Assembly: GCF_009826935.1 (NCBI RefSeq)
Contig: NZ_WUMN01000006.1
Coordinates: 62,001-126,000, forward strand
Source of the DNA: Flavobacterium sp. Sd200
Lineage (GTDB): Bacteria > Bacteroidota > Bacteroidia > Flavobacteriales > Flavobacteriaceae
Direction: 5' to 3'
DNA length: 64,000 nucleotides
The notes beneath the pieces were generated by a model, which was not told the DNA's origin, made no database searches, and worked only from the letters and a program-made list of their open reading frames with translations. Below, piece by piece: positions 25,767-34,399 of the stretch (position 1 is its first letter; every line of letters starts with the position of its first letter). Made by a program: the position numbers and the translations under genes.

Positions 25767-25961
25767 ATGACAATTCCAAATTTAGTTGGTGCCGGTCTTA
25801 TTGTAATCGGAGCCGGTGTAGGTCTAGGTAAAATCGGTGGTTCTGCAATGGACGCTATTGCCCGTCAGCCAGAGGCTGCAGGTAAAATCCAAACTGCAAT
25901 GATCATCATCGGTGCACTTCTTGAGGGTCTTGCTTTTGGTGCCCTTATCCTTGGTGCATAA
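25767..25961 (+). CDS. atpE: F0F1 ATP synthase subunit c
   Basis: A 64-residue hairpin protein forming the rotor ring. Helix 1 (~5-30) holds the glycine repeats GAGVGLGKIGG, the polar loop is ARQPEA (33-38) and helix 2 carries the ion-binding Glu53 in ALLEGLAFGALILG. The residue after Glu53 is Gly and helix 1 lacks the Gln of sodium-type rings, so proton coupling is likely. The number of c subunits per complex far exceeds the other subunits; a hairpin just downstream may help set that ratio. Confidence 0.96.
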   Translation: MTIPNLVGAGLIVIGAGVGLGKIGGSAMDAIARQPEAAGKIQTAMIIIGALLEGLAFGALILGA

Positions 25962-25973
25962 TTAATAAAACAT

Positions 25974-26007
25974 ACATCTGCAACGGTTGGTTGCAGATGT
26001 TGTTTTT
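25974..26007 (+). terminator. Terminator-like hairpin between atpE and atpF
   Basis: ACATCTGCAAC (25974-25984) and GTTGCAGATGT (25990-26000) form a perfect 11-bp stem with a five-base loop, followed by TGTTTTT. It lies inside the ATP synthase operon 12 bases after the atpE stop, so it would act as a partial terminator or as a 3' stabiliser of the atpB-atpE part of the message. Confidence 0.75.
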
Positions 26008-26042
26008 AAATTTAAAACAACAAACAGTCTAAATATAAAATA

Positions 26043-26543
26043 ATGGATAAGTTAATTAATGATTTTTCTTTCGGTTTGTTCTTTTGGCAAGCCATTATAT
26101 TAGTAATACTTATTATCCTTCTTGCAAAATTTGCATGGAAACCAATACTTGAGTCACTTTCTGCACGCGAAGAAGGCATTGCTAACGCTATTGCCGCTGC
26201 CGAACTTGCACGCCAGGAAATGCAAACCCTAAAAGCGCAAAATGAAGTTATCCTTAAAGAGGCCCGTGCCGAAAGGGATGCTATGATGAAAGAAGCGCGC
26301 GAAATAAAAGAAAATATTATTGCAGAAGCTAAAACTGAAGCACAGCTACAGGGTGACAAGCTTATAGAAGCTGCAAAAGCTACTATTGCAAGCGAAAAAA
26401 GCATTGCCGTTGCTGAGCTTAAAAGCCAGGTTACTGCCCTGTCTGTAGAAATTGCAGAGAAACTTTTAAAAGCAGAACTTGCTAACAAAGAGGCACAAAA
26501 CAACCTTGTTGAAAAAATGCTTGCCGACGTTAAATTAAACTAA
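26043..26543 (+). CDS. atpF: F0F1 ATP synthase subunit b
   Basis: A 166-residue peripheral-stalk subunit. One membrane helix near the N-terminus (LFFWQAIILVILIILLAKFAW), then a long charged coiled coil rich in Ala, Glu, Lys (EEGIANAIAAAELARQEMQT and beyond) to the C-terminus. It dimerises and links F0 to the delta subunit encoded ten bases downstream. Confidence 0.97.
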   Translation: MDKLINDFSFGLFFWQAIILVILIILLAKFAWKPILESLSAREEGIANAIAAAELARQEMQTLKAQNEVILKEARAERDAMMKEAREIKENIIAEAKTEAQLQGDKLIEAAKATIASEKSIAVAELKSQVTALSVEIAEKLLKAELANKEAQNNLVEKMLADVKLN

Positions 26544-26553
26544 TCCATTAGTA

Positions 26554-27087
26554 ATGACAGGTACAAGAGCTGCATCAAGATATGCTAAAGCACTATTAGA
26601 AACGGCACAGCCTGCAGGCATTGCAGAGCAGGTAGGCCAGGACATGGAGCTTATTGCATCTACGTTAAAAAATAATACAGAGCTGCACGACTTTATAAAC
26701 AGCCCAACCATTAAAGGCGAAGTTAAAGAAAATGCACTTAAAGAAATATTCAGCAACGCACAGGCTACTACTCAGGGGCTTTTTAAACTGTTGCTTGAAA
26801 ACAAAAGGTTTGCCATTTTACAAGCCATTGCAGAGCAGTACCTGCTTTTGCACGATGCTGCCAACGGTATAGAAGAAGCTGTAGTTACTACCGCTTTTGA
26901 AATTACACCGGAGCTGGAGGCTAAAGTGCTTGCCAAAATAAAAGAATTCAGCGATAAAAAAATTACGCTGAAAAACATTGTAGACCCATCTATTATTGGC
27001 GGGTTTATAATAAGGGTTGGAGACAAACAGTACAACGCATCTGTTGCTAACAGCCTTAATACATTAAAAAGAGAATTAAGTAATTAG
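26554..27087 (+). CDS. atpH: F0F1 ATP synthase subunit delta
   Basis: A 177-residue OSCP/delta subunit that caps the alpha3beta3 hexamer and binds the b stalk. The N-terminal helical domain begins with ASRYAKALLETA and the C-terminal domain has the family signature VDPSIIGGFIIRVGDKQYNASV. Length is normal and it lies between atpF and atpA. Confidence 0.97.
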   Translation: MTGTRAASRYAKALLETAQPAGIAEQVGQDMELIASTLKNNTELHDFINSPTIKGEVKENALKEIFSNAQATTQGLFKLLLENKRFAILQAIAEQYLLLHDAANGIEEAVVTTAFEITPELEAKVLAKIKEFSDKKITLKNIVDPSIIGGFIIRVGDKQYNASVANSLNTLKRELSN

Positions 27088-27124
27088 TATTTACCACACA
27101 TAAGTGTTTAAATTATAACTAACT

Positions 27125-28699
27125 ATGGCGGAGATCAACGCTGCTGAGATATCAGCAATATTAAAGAAACAATTATCGGGTTTCGAATCGGGTGCTACTC
27201 TTGAAGAGGTAGGTACGGTTCTTAACGTAGGTGACGGTATTGCCCGTGTTTACGGGTTATCTAACGCGCAATATGGCGAGTTGGTACAGTTTGAAAGCGG
27301 ACTGGAAGGTATTGTACTAAACCTTGAAGAAGACAATGTGGGCGTGGTATTGCTGGGCCCATCTACAGGGGTTAGGGAAGGATCTACCGTAAAAAGAACA
27401 CAGCGCATTGCATCACTTAAAGTGGGCGAAGAAATTGTTGGCCGTGTGGTTAACACTCTTGGTGCTCCTATAGACGGTAAAGGACCTATTGGCGGCGACC
27501 TTTATGAAATGCCACTTGAGCGTAAAGCTCCGGGTGTAATTTTCCGTCAACCGGTTACTGAGCCTATGCAAACAGGTATTAAAGCTATCGATGCCATGAT
27601 ACCGGTAGGCCGTGGCCAGCGTGAGCTTGTTATTGGCGACCGTCAGACTGGTAAAACTACAGTATGTATCGATACCATCCTGAACCAAAAAGAATTCTAT
27701 GATGCCGGTAAACCGGTATACTGTATATATGTGGCTGTAGGGCAAAAAGCTTCTACTGTTGCAGGTATTGCCAAAACCCTTGAAGAAAAAGGAGCAATGG
27801 CCTATACTATCATTGTTGCTGCAAATGCATCAGACCCAGCTCCAATGCAGGTGTATGCTCCGTTTGCAGGTGCTGCAATTGGCGAGTATTTCCGTGATAC
27901 AGGCCGTCCGGCGCTTATCATCTATGATGACCTTTCTAAGCAAGCTGTTGCATACCGTGAGGTATCGCTTCTACTTAAAAGGCCACCGGGACGTGAGGCT
28001 TACCCTGGAGACGTTTTCTTCCTTCACTCAAGGTTGTTAGAGCGTGCCGCTAAAGTAATTGCTGATGACAGTATTGCTAAAAACATGAACGACCTTCCTG
28101 AGTCGCTTAAACCAATCGTTAAAGGTGGTGGTTCGTTAACAGCCCTTCCTATTATCGAAACTCAGGCCGGAGACGTTTCTGCATACATCCCTACAAACGT
28201 AATTTCGATTACTGACGGACAGATATTCCTTGAGTCTGACCTATTCAACTCAGGTGTACGTCCGGCTATCAACGTAGGTATCTCTGTATCACGTGTGGGT
28301 GGTAATGCACAAATTAAATCGATGAAAAAAGTTGCCGGTACGCTTAAGCTTGACCAGGCACAGTTCCGCGAGCTTGAGGCTTTCTCTAAATTCGGATCAG
28401 ACCTTGATGCCGCTACACTAAGCGTTATCGAAAAAGGCCGTCGTAACGTAGAGATACTTAAACAGGCGGTTAACGATCCTTATACTGTAGAAGACCAGGT
28501 AGCTATTATCTATGCAGGTTCTAAAAACCTACTTAGAAAAGTGCCTGTAAACAAGGTAAAAGAGTTTGAAAAAGACTATATTGAGTATCTTAAAGCTACT
28601 CATAAAGATACTTTACTAGCTCTTAAAGCCGGTAAATTTACAGATGAAATTACCGATGTGCTTGAAAAAGCAGCAGTAGAGGTTTCTTCTAAATATTAA
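27125..28699 (+). CDS. atpA: F0F1 ATP synthase subunit alpha
   Basis: A 524-residue non-catalytic nucleotide-binding subunit of F1. The N-terminal beta-barrel is followed by the P-loop GDRQTGKT at 171-178, Walker B region [13 protein letters not shown], the arginine finger in [12 protein letters not shown], and a helical C-terminal domain. Full length and intact. A 141-base non-coding stretch with inverted repeats separates it from atpG, unusual for adjacent F1 genes. Confidence 0.98.
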   Translation: MAEINAAEISAILKKQLSGFESGATLEEVGTVLNVGDGIARVYGLSNAQYGELVQFESGLEGIVLNLEEDNVGVVLLGPSTGVREGSTVKRTQRIASLKVGEEIVGRVVNTLGAPIDGKGPIGGDLYEMPLERKAPGVIFRQPVTEPMQTGIKAIDAMIPVGRGQRELVIGDRQTGKTTVCIDTILNQKEFYDAGKPVYCIYVAVGQKASTVAGIAKTLEEKGAMAYTIIVAANASDPAPMQVYAPFAGAAIGEYFRDTGRPALIIYDDLSKQAVAYREVSLLLKRPPGREAYPGDVFFLHSRLLERAAKVIADDSIAKNMNDLPESLKPIVKGGGSLTALPIIETQAGDVSAYIPTNVISITDGQIFLESDLFNSGVRPAINVGISVSRVGGNAQIKSMKKVAGTLKLDQAQFRELEAFSKFGSDLDAATLSVIEKGRRNVEILKQAVNDPYTVEDQVAIIYAGSKNLLRKVPVNKVKEFEKDYIEYLKATHKDTLLALKAGKFTDEITDVLEKAAVEVSSKY

Positions 28700-28717
28700 T
28701 TTTTAGATATTAGATTT

Positions 28718-28836
28718 TAGTATTGAGATGTGAGATTAAAAATCTTGATCCTCACATCTTAATACTTAATACTATACGAGGGGTGTTATGAGAGGTGGCT
28801 CTCAATACTAAATTCTCACTACTCAATACTAAATTA
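28718..28836. repeat. Inverted/direct repeat element between atpA and atpG
   Basis: The gap holds TATTGAGATGTGAG (28721-28734) and CTCACATCTTAATA (28751-28764), 13 of 14 bases complementary. There are two direct copies of CTCAATACTAAATT (28801-28814 and 28822-28835), themselves complementary to TTAGTATTGAG at 28717-28727. No ORF is supported. The composition resembles dispersed flavobacterial intergenic repeats. Confidence 0.65.
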
Positions 28837-28840
28837 TAAA

Positions 28841-29704
28841 ATGGCAAACTTAAAGGAAATACGTAGCAGGATCGTTTCTGTTTCATCGACAATGCAAATT
28901 ACAAGTGCGATGAAAATGGTTTCGGCTGCAAAGCTTAAAAAGGCACAGGATGCCATTACGGCTATGCGCCCTTATTCTGAAAAGCTTACCGAGTTATTAC
29001 AAAACCTTAGTGCTACCCTTGACGGTGACACCGGAGGTGCTTTTGCCGAGCAACGCCCGGTAAACAAAGTGCTTATCGTAGCCATAACTTCTAACAGGGG
29101 TTTGTGCGGTGCGTTTAACTCTAACGTAATTAAGCAGGTTAAAGCTTTACAGGAAAGCTATGCCGGAAAACAGGTAGATGTGCTTGCCATTGGCAAAAAA
29201 GGTAACGACGTGCTGAAAAAAATAGCCAATGTTACCGATAATAAAAGCAGCCTGTTTGATGCCCTTACGTTTGAAAATGTTGCGGCAATTGCACAAACGC
29301 TTATGGATAAGTTTGCAGCAGGAGAGTATGACAAGATAGAGCTGGTGTACAACCACTTTAAAAATGCGGCTACCCAGGTTGTGCTTACAGAACAGTTTTT
29401 ACCTTTAAAGCCTGTTGAAGCCAGCAAAGAAAGCACTGTTGCTACTGATTATATTTTTGAGCCGGGTAAAGAAGAAATTGTTCTTAGCCTTATACCACTG
29501 TCTTTAAAAACACAGTTGTATAAAGCGGTGCGTGATTCTTTTGCATCTGAGCACGGCGCGCGTATGACGGCTATGCACAAAGCTACCGATAATGCTACCG
29601 AGCTTAGAAACCAGCTTAAACTTACTTACAACAAAGCCCGTCAGGCTGCCATTACAGGTGAGATACTTGAAATTGTAGGTGGTGCTAATGCCCTTGCAGG
29701 ATAA
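28841..29704 (+). CDS. atpG: F0F1 ATP synthase subunit gamma
   Basis: A 287-residue central-shaft subunit. The N-terminal helix MANLKEIRSRIVSVSSTMQITSAMKMVSAAKLKKAQ and the C-terminal helix (ATDNATELRNQLKLTYNKARQAAITGEILEIVGGANAL) form the antiparallel coiled coil that rotates in the hexamer. [These are seen directly; the middle Rossmann-like domain includes AITSNRGLCGAFNSNV.] It ends the cluster; beta and epsilon genes are not in this window, consistent with their separate location in Bacteroidota. Confidence 0.97.
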   Translation: MANLKEIRSRIVSVSSTMQITSAMKMVSAAKLKKAQDAITAMRPYSEKLTELLQNLSATLDGDTGGAFAEQRPVNKVLIVAITSNRGLCGAFNSNVIKQVKALQESYAGKQVDVLAIGKKGNDVLKKIANVTDNKSSLFDALTFENVAAIAQTLMDKFAAGEYDKIELVYNHFKNAATQVVLTEQFLPLKPVEASKESTVATDYIFEPGKEEIVLSLIPLSLKTQLYKAVRDSFASEHGARMTAMHKATDNATELRNQLKLTYNKARQAAITGEILEIVGGANALAG

Positions 29705-29734
29705 ACAAAATATTGCAAAACAAACATAGTTGAA

Positions 29735-29767
29735 GAGGCTGCCTGAAAAGGTGGCCTTTTTTGATTT
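29735..29767 (+). terminator. Terminator of the ATP synthase operon
   Basis: The stem AGGCTGCC/GGTGGCCT (two G-T wobbles) is followed by TTTTTTGATTTTT, 30 bases beyond the atpG stop codon. Confidence 0.75.
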
Positions 29768-29961
29768 TTAGGTGGAAATGTTGATTGTAATATTATAAAT
29801 CCTACCAAACTCCGCATCAGATTATTACAATATTGCTGCAATATTAAATCTCTGTAATGTGTGCTAAAATTTTATTAAGGGATATCTTCACAAAAAAAAA
29901 CTTCGCTAATTTTAGTACAGAGAAAACAGTAAAAGATTTCTAACCCTAAAAAATTGAGACT

Positions 29962-30171
29962 ATGCATATCACTATTTTCAGGACATTGTACAAACATGTA
30001 ATAGACCACGATCTTCTTGAGCGCATTCTAAAAAGGAACAATCTTAATTTTGAAAGAACCGCGTATGAAAGCGGTAACCGCTACAAAATAGTTTCTGATA
30101 ACGAAAGCTCGATACTTAAATTCAGAAAGATCTTAAAAGAAATATACCCGCAAATAGCCCTAAGTGCTTAA
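29962..30171 (+). CDS. Small conserved-looking hypothetical protein
   Basis: A 69-residue basic, soluble protein (MHITIFRTLYKHVIDHDLL and so on) with no signal peptide or known motif. Predicted beta-alpha-alpha-beta layout with KIVSDNESSILKFRKILKE in the second half. It has its own terminator and no nearby operon partner. Codon use matches neighbouring genes, which supports coding. Function unknown. Confidence 0.65.
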   Translation: MHITIFRTLYKHVIDHDLLERILKRNNLNFERTAYESGNRYKIVSDNESSILKFRKILKEIYPQIALSA

Positions 30172-30192
30172 TAAAACCCCACAAACAAACTA

Positions 30193-30231
30193 AAAACCCC
30201 TTACTATTTACTGGCAAGGGGTTTTGTATTT
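30193..30231. terminator. Bidirectional terminator
   Basis: AAAACCCCTT and AAGGGGTTTT pair around a 15-base loop, followed by TGTATTTTT. It separates the small hypothetical gene from the convergent prolyl oligopeptidase gene. Confidence 0.75.
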
Positions 30232-32325
30232 TTAACGGTTTATGTGGTATAGCAGGAATGCATAAAAATCAGATTCTTCTTTAAGTTTGTCTTCGCGGTT
30301 GGTGGTAACGCCATAGTGCCCGGAGTTTGACCGGGTTTTTAAATACACCGGATTAGTTTGCGCGGCCCTGTTTTGAAGCTTTGCCGCAAACTTAAATGAA
30401 TGCACAGGAGGAACCCTATCGTCGTTATCAGATGTGATAATAAGTGTTGTTGGGTAATTTACATTATCTTTTATATTGTGATATGGCGAATACTCCATCA
30501 TGGCAGCAAATTCTTTAGCATCTTCAGGGTTGCCGTACTCGTCAAAATGAAAACGACCAATAGTATAATCATGAAATTTAGCCATATCATATACGCCGAC
30601 CTTTGGTATAGCCACCTTAAACAACTCAGGATGCTGTACCAATGCAGATCCTACAAGCAGTCCTCCCTGAGAGCCGCCCGTTATGGCAAGCCTGGCCGGA
30701 GATGTATAACCCTGTGCAATTAAATACTGTGCAGCATCTATAAAATCATTCAGGGTATTTATCTTTTTTAAACGCCTTCCCTGTCTGTGCCAGTCACGGC
30801 CCTTGTCGCCTCCACCCCTAACCTCAGCGTAGGCATATACACCGCCGTTGTTTAAAAAGTAAATCAGTCCATTATCATAACCTGGAAGGTTAACAACCCC
30901 AAAGCCACCATAAGCTTCCAATAGCGTTGGGTTGTTGCCGTTTAAAACAGTTCCTTTTTTGTAAACAATGGTAATGGGTACCTGTACACCATCGCGGCTG
31001 GTATAGGTTGTGCTCTTGCTCTCAAAATAGTCTACCGGAAATGGCGCTGTGGTCTTAGTAAATGTTTTGCTTACAAAACGATCGTTGGCTCCGGTTTCTA
31101 AGTTAAGCGTAAACAATATTGGCGGTATGGTGTAAGACGAGAGGTAAAAGAAAATATCCTTATCATAATAATCACTTCCGGCTACATCAATGTCCATTGC
31201 TTTGGGCGTTTGTATCTTTTTTATAAACTTCCCATTATAGTCAAAAAGCATTAGGTAGCTGCCGTCAAGATTTTTATACTTGCACAAAATTCGGTTTTCA
31301 AAAAAGTAGGCATGTATAAGCAGTTGATTTTGATATTGCGGTATCACTACTTTCTTCTCAGCAGGACTATCGGGGTCAAAACTTCTCACATCTCCCCAGT
31401 TAGATTCTTTGGAAGAATAATAAATACGTCCATTGGTGTAGCCCGACAGATCAAAATCAGGTGGTGATTTATCTATAAACTTTTTAAGCTCAAAATTATC
31501 TTTAGTAAGATCGGCATAATATACATCAACTTCTGATTCTCTTTTGTTAGCAACCGTAAGGAATAAGCGTGTACCATCGGCCGATGTAAAATAATGGGTC
31601 TGACCCTTAGCATCAGATGCATCAAAAACCATCTTATCTGTGGTAACATCAGTCCCCACTTTATGATAATACACCTGAAATGTAGAATCGACAGCAAACT
31701 GAGAGGTATTTATATTCTTATTGTAGAAAACACCTTCGTCTGCTTTCCAGGCCATACCACCAAATTTTGCATTCTTAATCACTTCAGGCAGCTTTTTACC
31801 GCCATCTACAGTAACAAAACGAATTTCGTGCTGGTCACTGCCATTAATCATAAGTTTATAAGCCAGCGTTTTAGAATTTACAGATGGTTCATAATCTATA
31901 ATATTTACTGTTTTACCACTGTAAAAAAAGTTGGGGTTAACCAATGCAATAAAAGCACCGTCGAGCTTTTTCTTATAAGCCAAAGATGCGGTTTGCAATG
32001 CATCATCTGTATATCGCACAAGCGAATAGAAATACTTACGGTTTTTGTTAGGTATATTAAAATCGGTTTGATTGTCGTATTTTACAAGTGTTGGCAGCGG
32101 ATATATTTTAGACATCAGCCCGCCTAAATGCTTATCAGTCAAATCGTTTTGTGCATGTACCCAATTTTCTGTTTCAGGGCTGCGCATGTTTTCGAGCCAG
32201 GTATAATCGTCTGTAAACGTAATGCCATGCCTTGTAATGGTTTGCGGAGTTTTTTTGGTGACAGGATAATTTTGTGCAAAAGCCAGTAGAGGCAGCGCAC
32301 TAATAAGAATAAAAAGTCTTTTCAT
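30232..32325 (-). CDS. Prolyl oligopeptidase family serine peptidase (S9A)
   Basis: A 697-residue exported peptidase cleaving after proline in short peptides. I chose the ATG at 32325 because it yields a signal peptide (KRLFILISALPLLAFAQNYP); the longer reading adds 56 unrelated residues and crosses a promoter element. Order: signal, prolyl oligopeptidase N-terminal region (TWLENMRSPETENWV), seven-bladed propeller, and an alpha/beta-hydrolase domain with nucleophile Ser in ITGGSQGGLLVGS, Asp in ITSDNDDRVPP and His in SGHYGVT. It is monocistronic and divergent from the flippase gene. Periplasmic location inferred. Confidence 0.95.
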   Translation of the reverse strand: MKRLFILISALPLLAFAQNYPVTKKTPQTITRHGITFTDDYTWLENMRSPETENWVHAQNDLTDKHLGGLMSKIYPLPTLVKYDNQTDFNIPNKNRKYFYSLVRYTDDALQTASLAYKKKLDGAFIALVNPNFFYSGKTVNIIDYEPSVNSKTLAYKLMINGSDQHEIRFVTVDGGKKLPEVIKNAKFGGMAWKADEGVFYNKNINTSQFAVDSTFQVYYHKVGTDVTTDKMVFDASDAKGQTHYFTSADGTRLFLTVANKRESEVDVYYADLTKDNFELKKFIDKSPPDFDLSGYTNGRIYYSSKESNWGDVRSFDPDSPAEKKVVIPQYQNQLLIHAYFFENRILCKYKNLDGSYLMLFDYNGKFIKKIQTPKAMDIDVAGSDYYDKDIFFYLSSYTIPPILFTLNLETGANDRFVSKTFTKTTAPFPVDYFESKSTTYTSRDGVQVPITIVYKKGTVLNGNNPTLLEAYGGFGVVNLPGYDNGLIYFLNNGGVYAYAEVRGGGDKGRDWHRQGRRLKKINTLNDFIDAAQYLIAQGYTSPARLAITGGSQGGLLVGSALVQHPELFKVAIPKVGVYDMAKFHDYTIGRFHFDEYGNPEDAKEFAAMMEYSPYHNIKDNVNYPTTLIITSDNDDRVPPVHSFKFAAKLQNRAAQTNPVYLKTRSNSGHYGVTTNREDKLKEESDFYAFLLYHINR

Positions 32326-32343
32326 TTGGTTATATTGGTGGTG

Positions 32344-32351
32344 CAAATATA
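32344..32351 (-). promoter_or_regulatory. Promoter -7 element of the prolyl oligopeptidase gene
   Basis: The minus strand reads TATATTTG (TANNTTTG) 18 bases before the chosen ATG. The nearest upstream TTG lies only 13 bases away, so the -33 element is uncertain. The position supports the shorter start. Confidence 0.4.
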
Positions 32352-32432
32352 AAATAACCTCATCCAACTTACGTTTAAACCTAACAAATTGATAATATAG
32401 CCAGCCATTTTTTAATTCGTGCAAAATATGCC

Positions 32433-32440
32433 TACTTTTG
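32433..32440 (+). promoter_or_regulatory. Promoter -7 element of the flippase-dut cluster
   Basis: TACTTTTG matches TANNTTTG and lies 23 bases ahead of the TTG start codon of the flippase gene, which supports both the start choice and a promoter for the seven-gene cluster. TTA rather than TTG is seen at -33. Confidence 0.45.
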
Positions 32441-32463
32441 CTTATAAAATATAAAGCCAAGCT

Positions 32464-33918
32464 TTGAGCCTGTACAAAAACCTGTTTAAACAAACCGCCA
32501 TATATGGCATAGCTACCGTAGTGCCGCGCATGTTTAGCTTTTTGCTTACACCGCTGTACACAAGCCCGGGAGTTATGGATCTTGACCAGTATGGAAAAGT
32601 GTCCATTATATTTTCATGGATCATTTTTTTTAATGTACTGCTGGCTTATGGAATGGAAACTGCTTTTTTTAGGTTTTATAACTCAGAAGACAAAAAACAG
32701 GTAATCAGTACCAGCACCATATCTTTAATTTGGTCATCGGTTATTTTTTTATCCCTGGCACTTTTGGGCAGGAATTATTTAGCTGCAGTTCTTGGTATAG
32801 AACCCGAATATATTACTTACACCATTTGGGTATTGGTGCTCGATGCATTGGTTATTATTCCTTTTAGCCTTTTACGCGCACAGGGGAGGCCCATATTTTA
32901 TGCCTTTATAAAAGTTGGCAATGTAGTTTTTAACCTGCTGCTCAATGTATTCTTTTTGCTTTGGCTGCCAAAAATGGCTCAGGATCCCGACAGCTTTTTT
33001 GCAACCATCTACACACCGGATTTTGAAGTAGGCTATGTTTTTATAGCCAATGTTTTGGCAAGTTTTGCCACACTGCTGGCACTTGCACCCCACTACCTGC
33101 GCCTTTCATGGCACTTTAATCGCGAATTATGGAAAAGAATGATGCACTATTCGTTACCGGTAATGGTGGCAGGTATTGCTTATGCCATAAACGAAAGTTT
33201 TTCCAGACCGTTAATGCAATACATGAACGTGCCCGAATCTGAAATTGGTACCTATTCGGCATGCTACAGGCTCACCTTGTTCATGACATTGTTTACAACT
33301 GCCTACAGGCTGGGCATAGAGCCGTTTTTCTTTAGCCAGGCAGGCAACGATAATGCAAAGCAAACCTACGCCACCGTAACACGCTATTTTGTAATATTTG
33401 GTTCGGTTATCTTTTTAGGAGTTGTGGCCTTTGCCGATGTTTTTAAATGGATACTTCTCCGCGATAAAGCCTTTTGGGAAGCCATGGATGTGGTTCCATT
33501 TGTAATACTTGGCAGCTTTTTCCTTGGCATATATACCAACCTGTCAGTATGGTATAAACTGAGCGACCAAACAAAAATGGGGGCCTACATATCATTGCTT
33601 GGAGCAGTTGTTACATTAGTGTTCAACATAGCGCTTATACCTATTTGGAGCTACATGGGGTCGGCTATAGGGTCTGTAATGGCCTATGGCACCATGATGG
33701 TTGTATCTTACAAACTTGGAGCAAAATACTATCCTATACCCTACAATGTGCGCCGCATGACGTTTTACACAGGCGTGGCCATACTACTTGCCTGTATGTC
33801 TTTTTACATACCTATACTTCGCAGCACCTATATTTTTGGTATTGCTGCGTTTGCAGGCTATATATGGCTTGTTTACAAACTGGAAAAAGATTCGCTGCTT
33901 AAATTCATAAAAAAATAA
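32464..33918 (+). CDS. Polysaccharide flippase (Wzx/MATE-like)
   Basis: A 484-residue integral membrane protein with about 14 helices, of the MOP superfamily that flips lipid-linked oligosaccharides across the inner membrane. The N-terminus LFKQTAIYGIATVVPRMFSF is typical of this family. The start is a TTG, 23 bases after a promoter element. It opens a cluster of dut, sugar nucleotidyltransferase, TPR, DUF4292 and EnvC-like genes, all tightly spaced, suggesting a role in envelope or exopolysaccharide assembly. Its exact glycan substrate is unknown. Confidence 0.9.
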   Translation: MSLYKNLFKQTAIYGIATVVPRMFSFLLTPLYTSPGVMDLDQYGKVSIIFSWIIFFNVLLAYGMETAFFRFYNSEDKKQVISTSTISLIWSSVIFLSLALLGRNYLAAVLGIEPEYITYTIWVLVLDALVIIPFSLLRAQGRPIFYAFIKVGNVVFNLLLNVFFLLWLPKMAQDPDSFFATIYTPDFEVGYVFIANVLASFATLLALAPHYLRLSWHFNRELWKRMMHYSLPVMVAGIAYAINESFSRPLMQYMNVPESEIGTYSACYRLTLFMTLFTTAYRLGIEPFFFSQAGNDNAKQTYATVTRYFVIFGSVIFLGVVAFADVFKWILLRDKAFWEAMDVVPFVILGSFFLGIYTNLSVWYKLSDQTKMGAYISLLGAVVTLVFNIALIPIWSYMGSAIGSVMAYGTMMVVSYKLGAKYYPIPYNVRRMTFYTGVAILLACMSFYIPILRSTYIFGIAAFAGYIWLVYKLEKDSLLKFIKK

Positions 33919-33935
33919 TATCTTAGTATAATACC

Positions 33936-34370
33936 ATGACCGTTAAAATAATAAACAGATCGCAGCATGCATTGCCTAACTATGAAACCATAGCCAGCGC
34001 AGGCATGGATTTGAGGGCTAACTTGACAGAACCTGTAGAGCTTGCCCCATTGGGCAGGGCCATAATAAAAACAGGACTGTTTATAGAGCTGCCAATAGGC
34101 TATGAAGCACAGGTGCGCCCAAGGAGCGGCCTTGCAGCTAAAAAAGGCGTTACGGTTCTAAACAGCCCGGGCACTGTAGATGCTGACTATCGTGGAGAGA
34201 TTGGAGTGATCCTGGTAAATTTATCTAACGAGCCATTTATTGTCGAGAACGGCGAGCGCATTGCACAGCTTGTTATTGCCAAACACGAGCGTGCCGAATG
34301 GCTTGAAGCCGATGTGCTTACAGAAACCGTTCGTGGCGAAGGCGGCTTTGGCAGCACAGGGGTTAAGTAA
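33936..34370 (+). CDS. dut: dUTP diphosphatase
   Basis: A 144-residue trimeric dUTPase that hydrolyses dUTP to dUMP and prevents uracil incorporation. All five motifs are present: SAGMDLRA (I), RPRSGLAAK (II), [17 protein letters not shown] (III), [11 protein letters not shown] (IV) and [10 protein letters not shown] (V) at the C-terminus. It lies 17 bases after the flippase gene. Its coupling to envelope genes is conserved-looking but functionally unrelated. Confidence 0.98.
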   Translation: MTVKIINRSQHALPNYETIASAGMDLRANLTEPVELAPLGRAIIKTGLFIELPIGYEAQVRPRSGLAAKKGVTVLNSPGTVDADYRGEIGVILVNLSNEPFIVENGERIAQLVIAKHERAEWLEADVLTETVRGEGGFGSTGVK

Positions 34371-34399
34371 TTAAATACAACAAACAAGAATACGACTGA

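Noticed and set aside
28700..28840. CRISPR-like repeats in the atpA-atpG gap
   Set aside because: Only two short direct copies without regular spacing or unique spacers, and no cas gene anywhere in the window.
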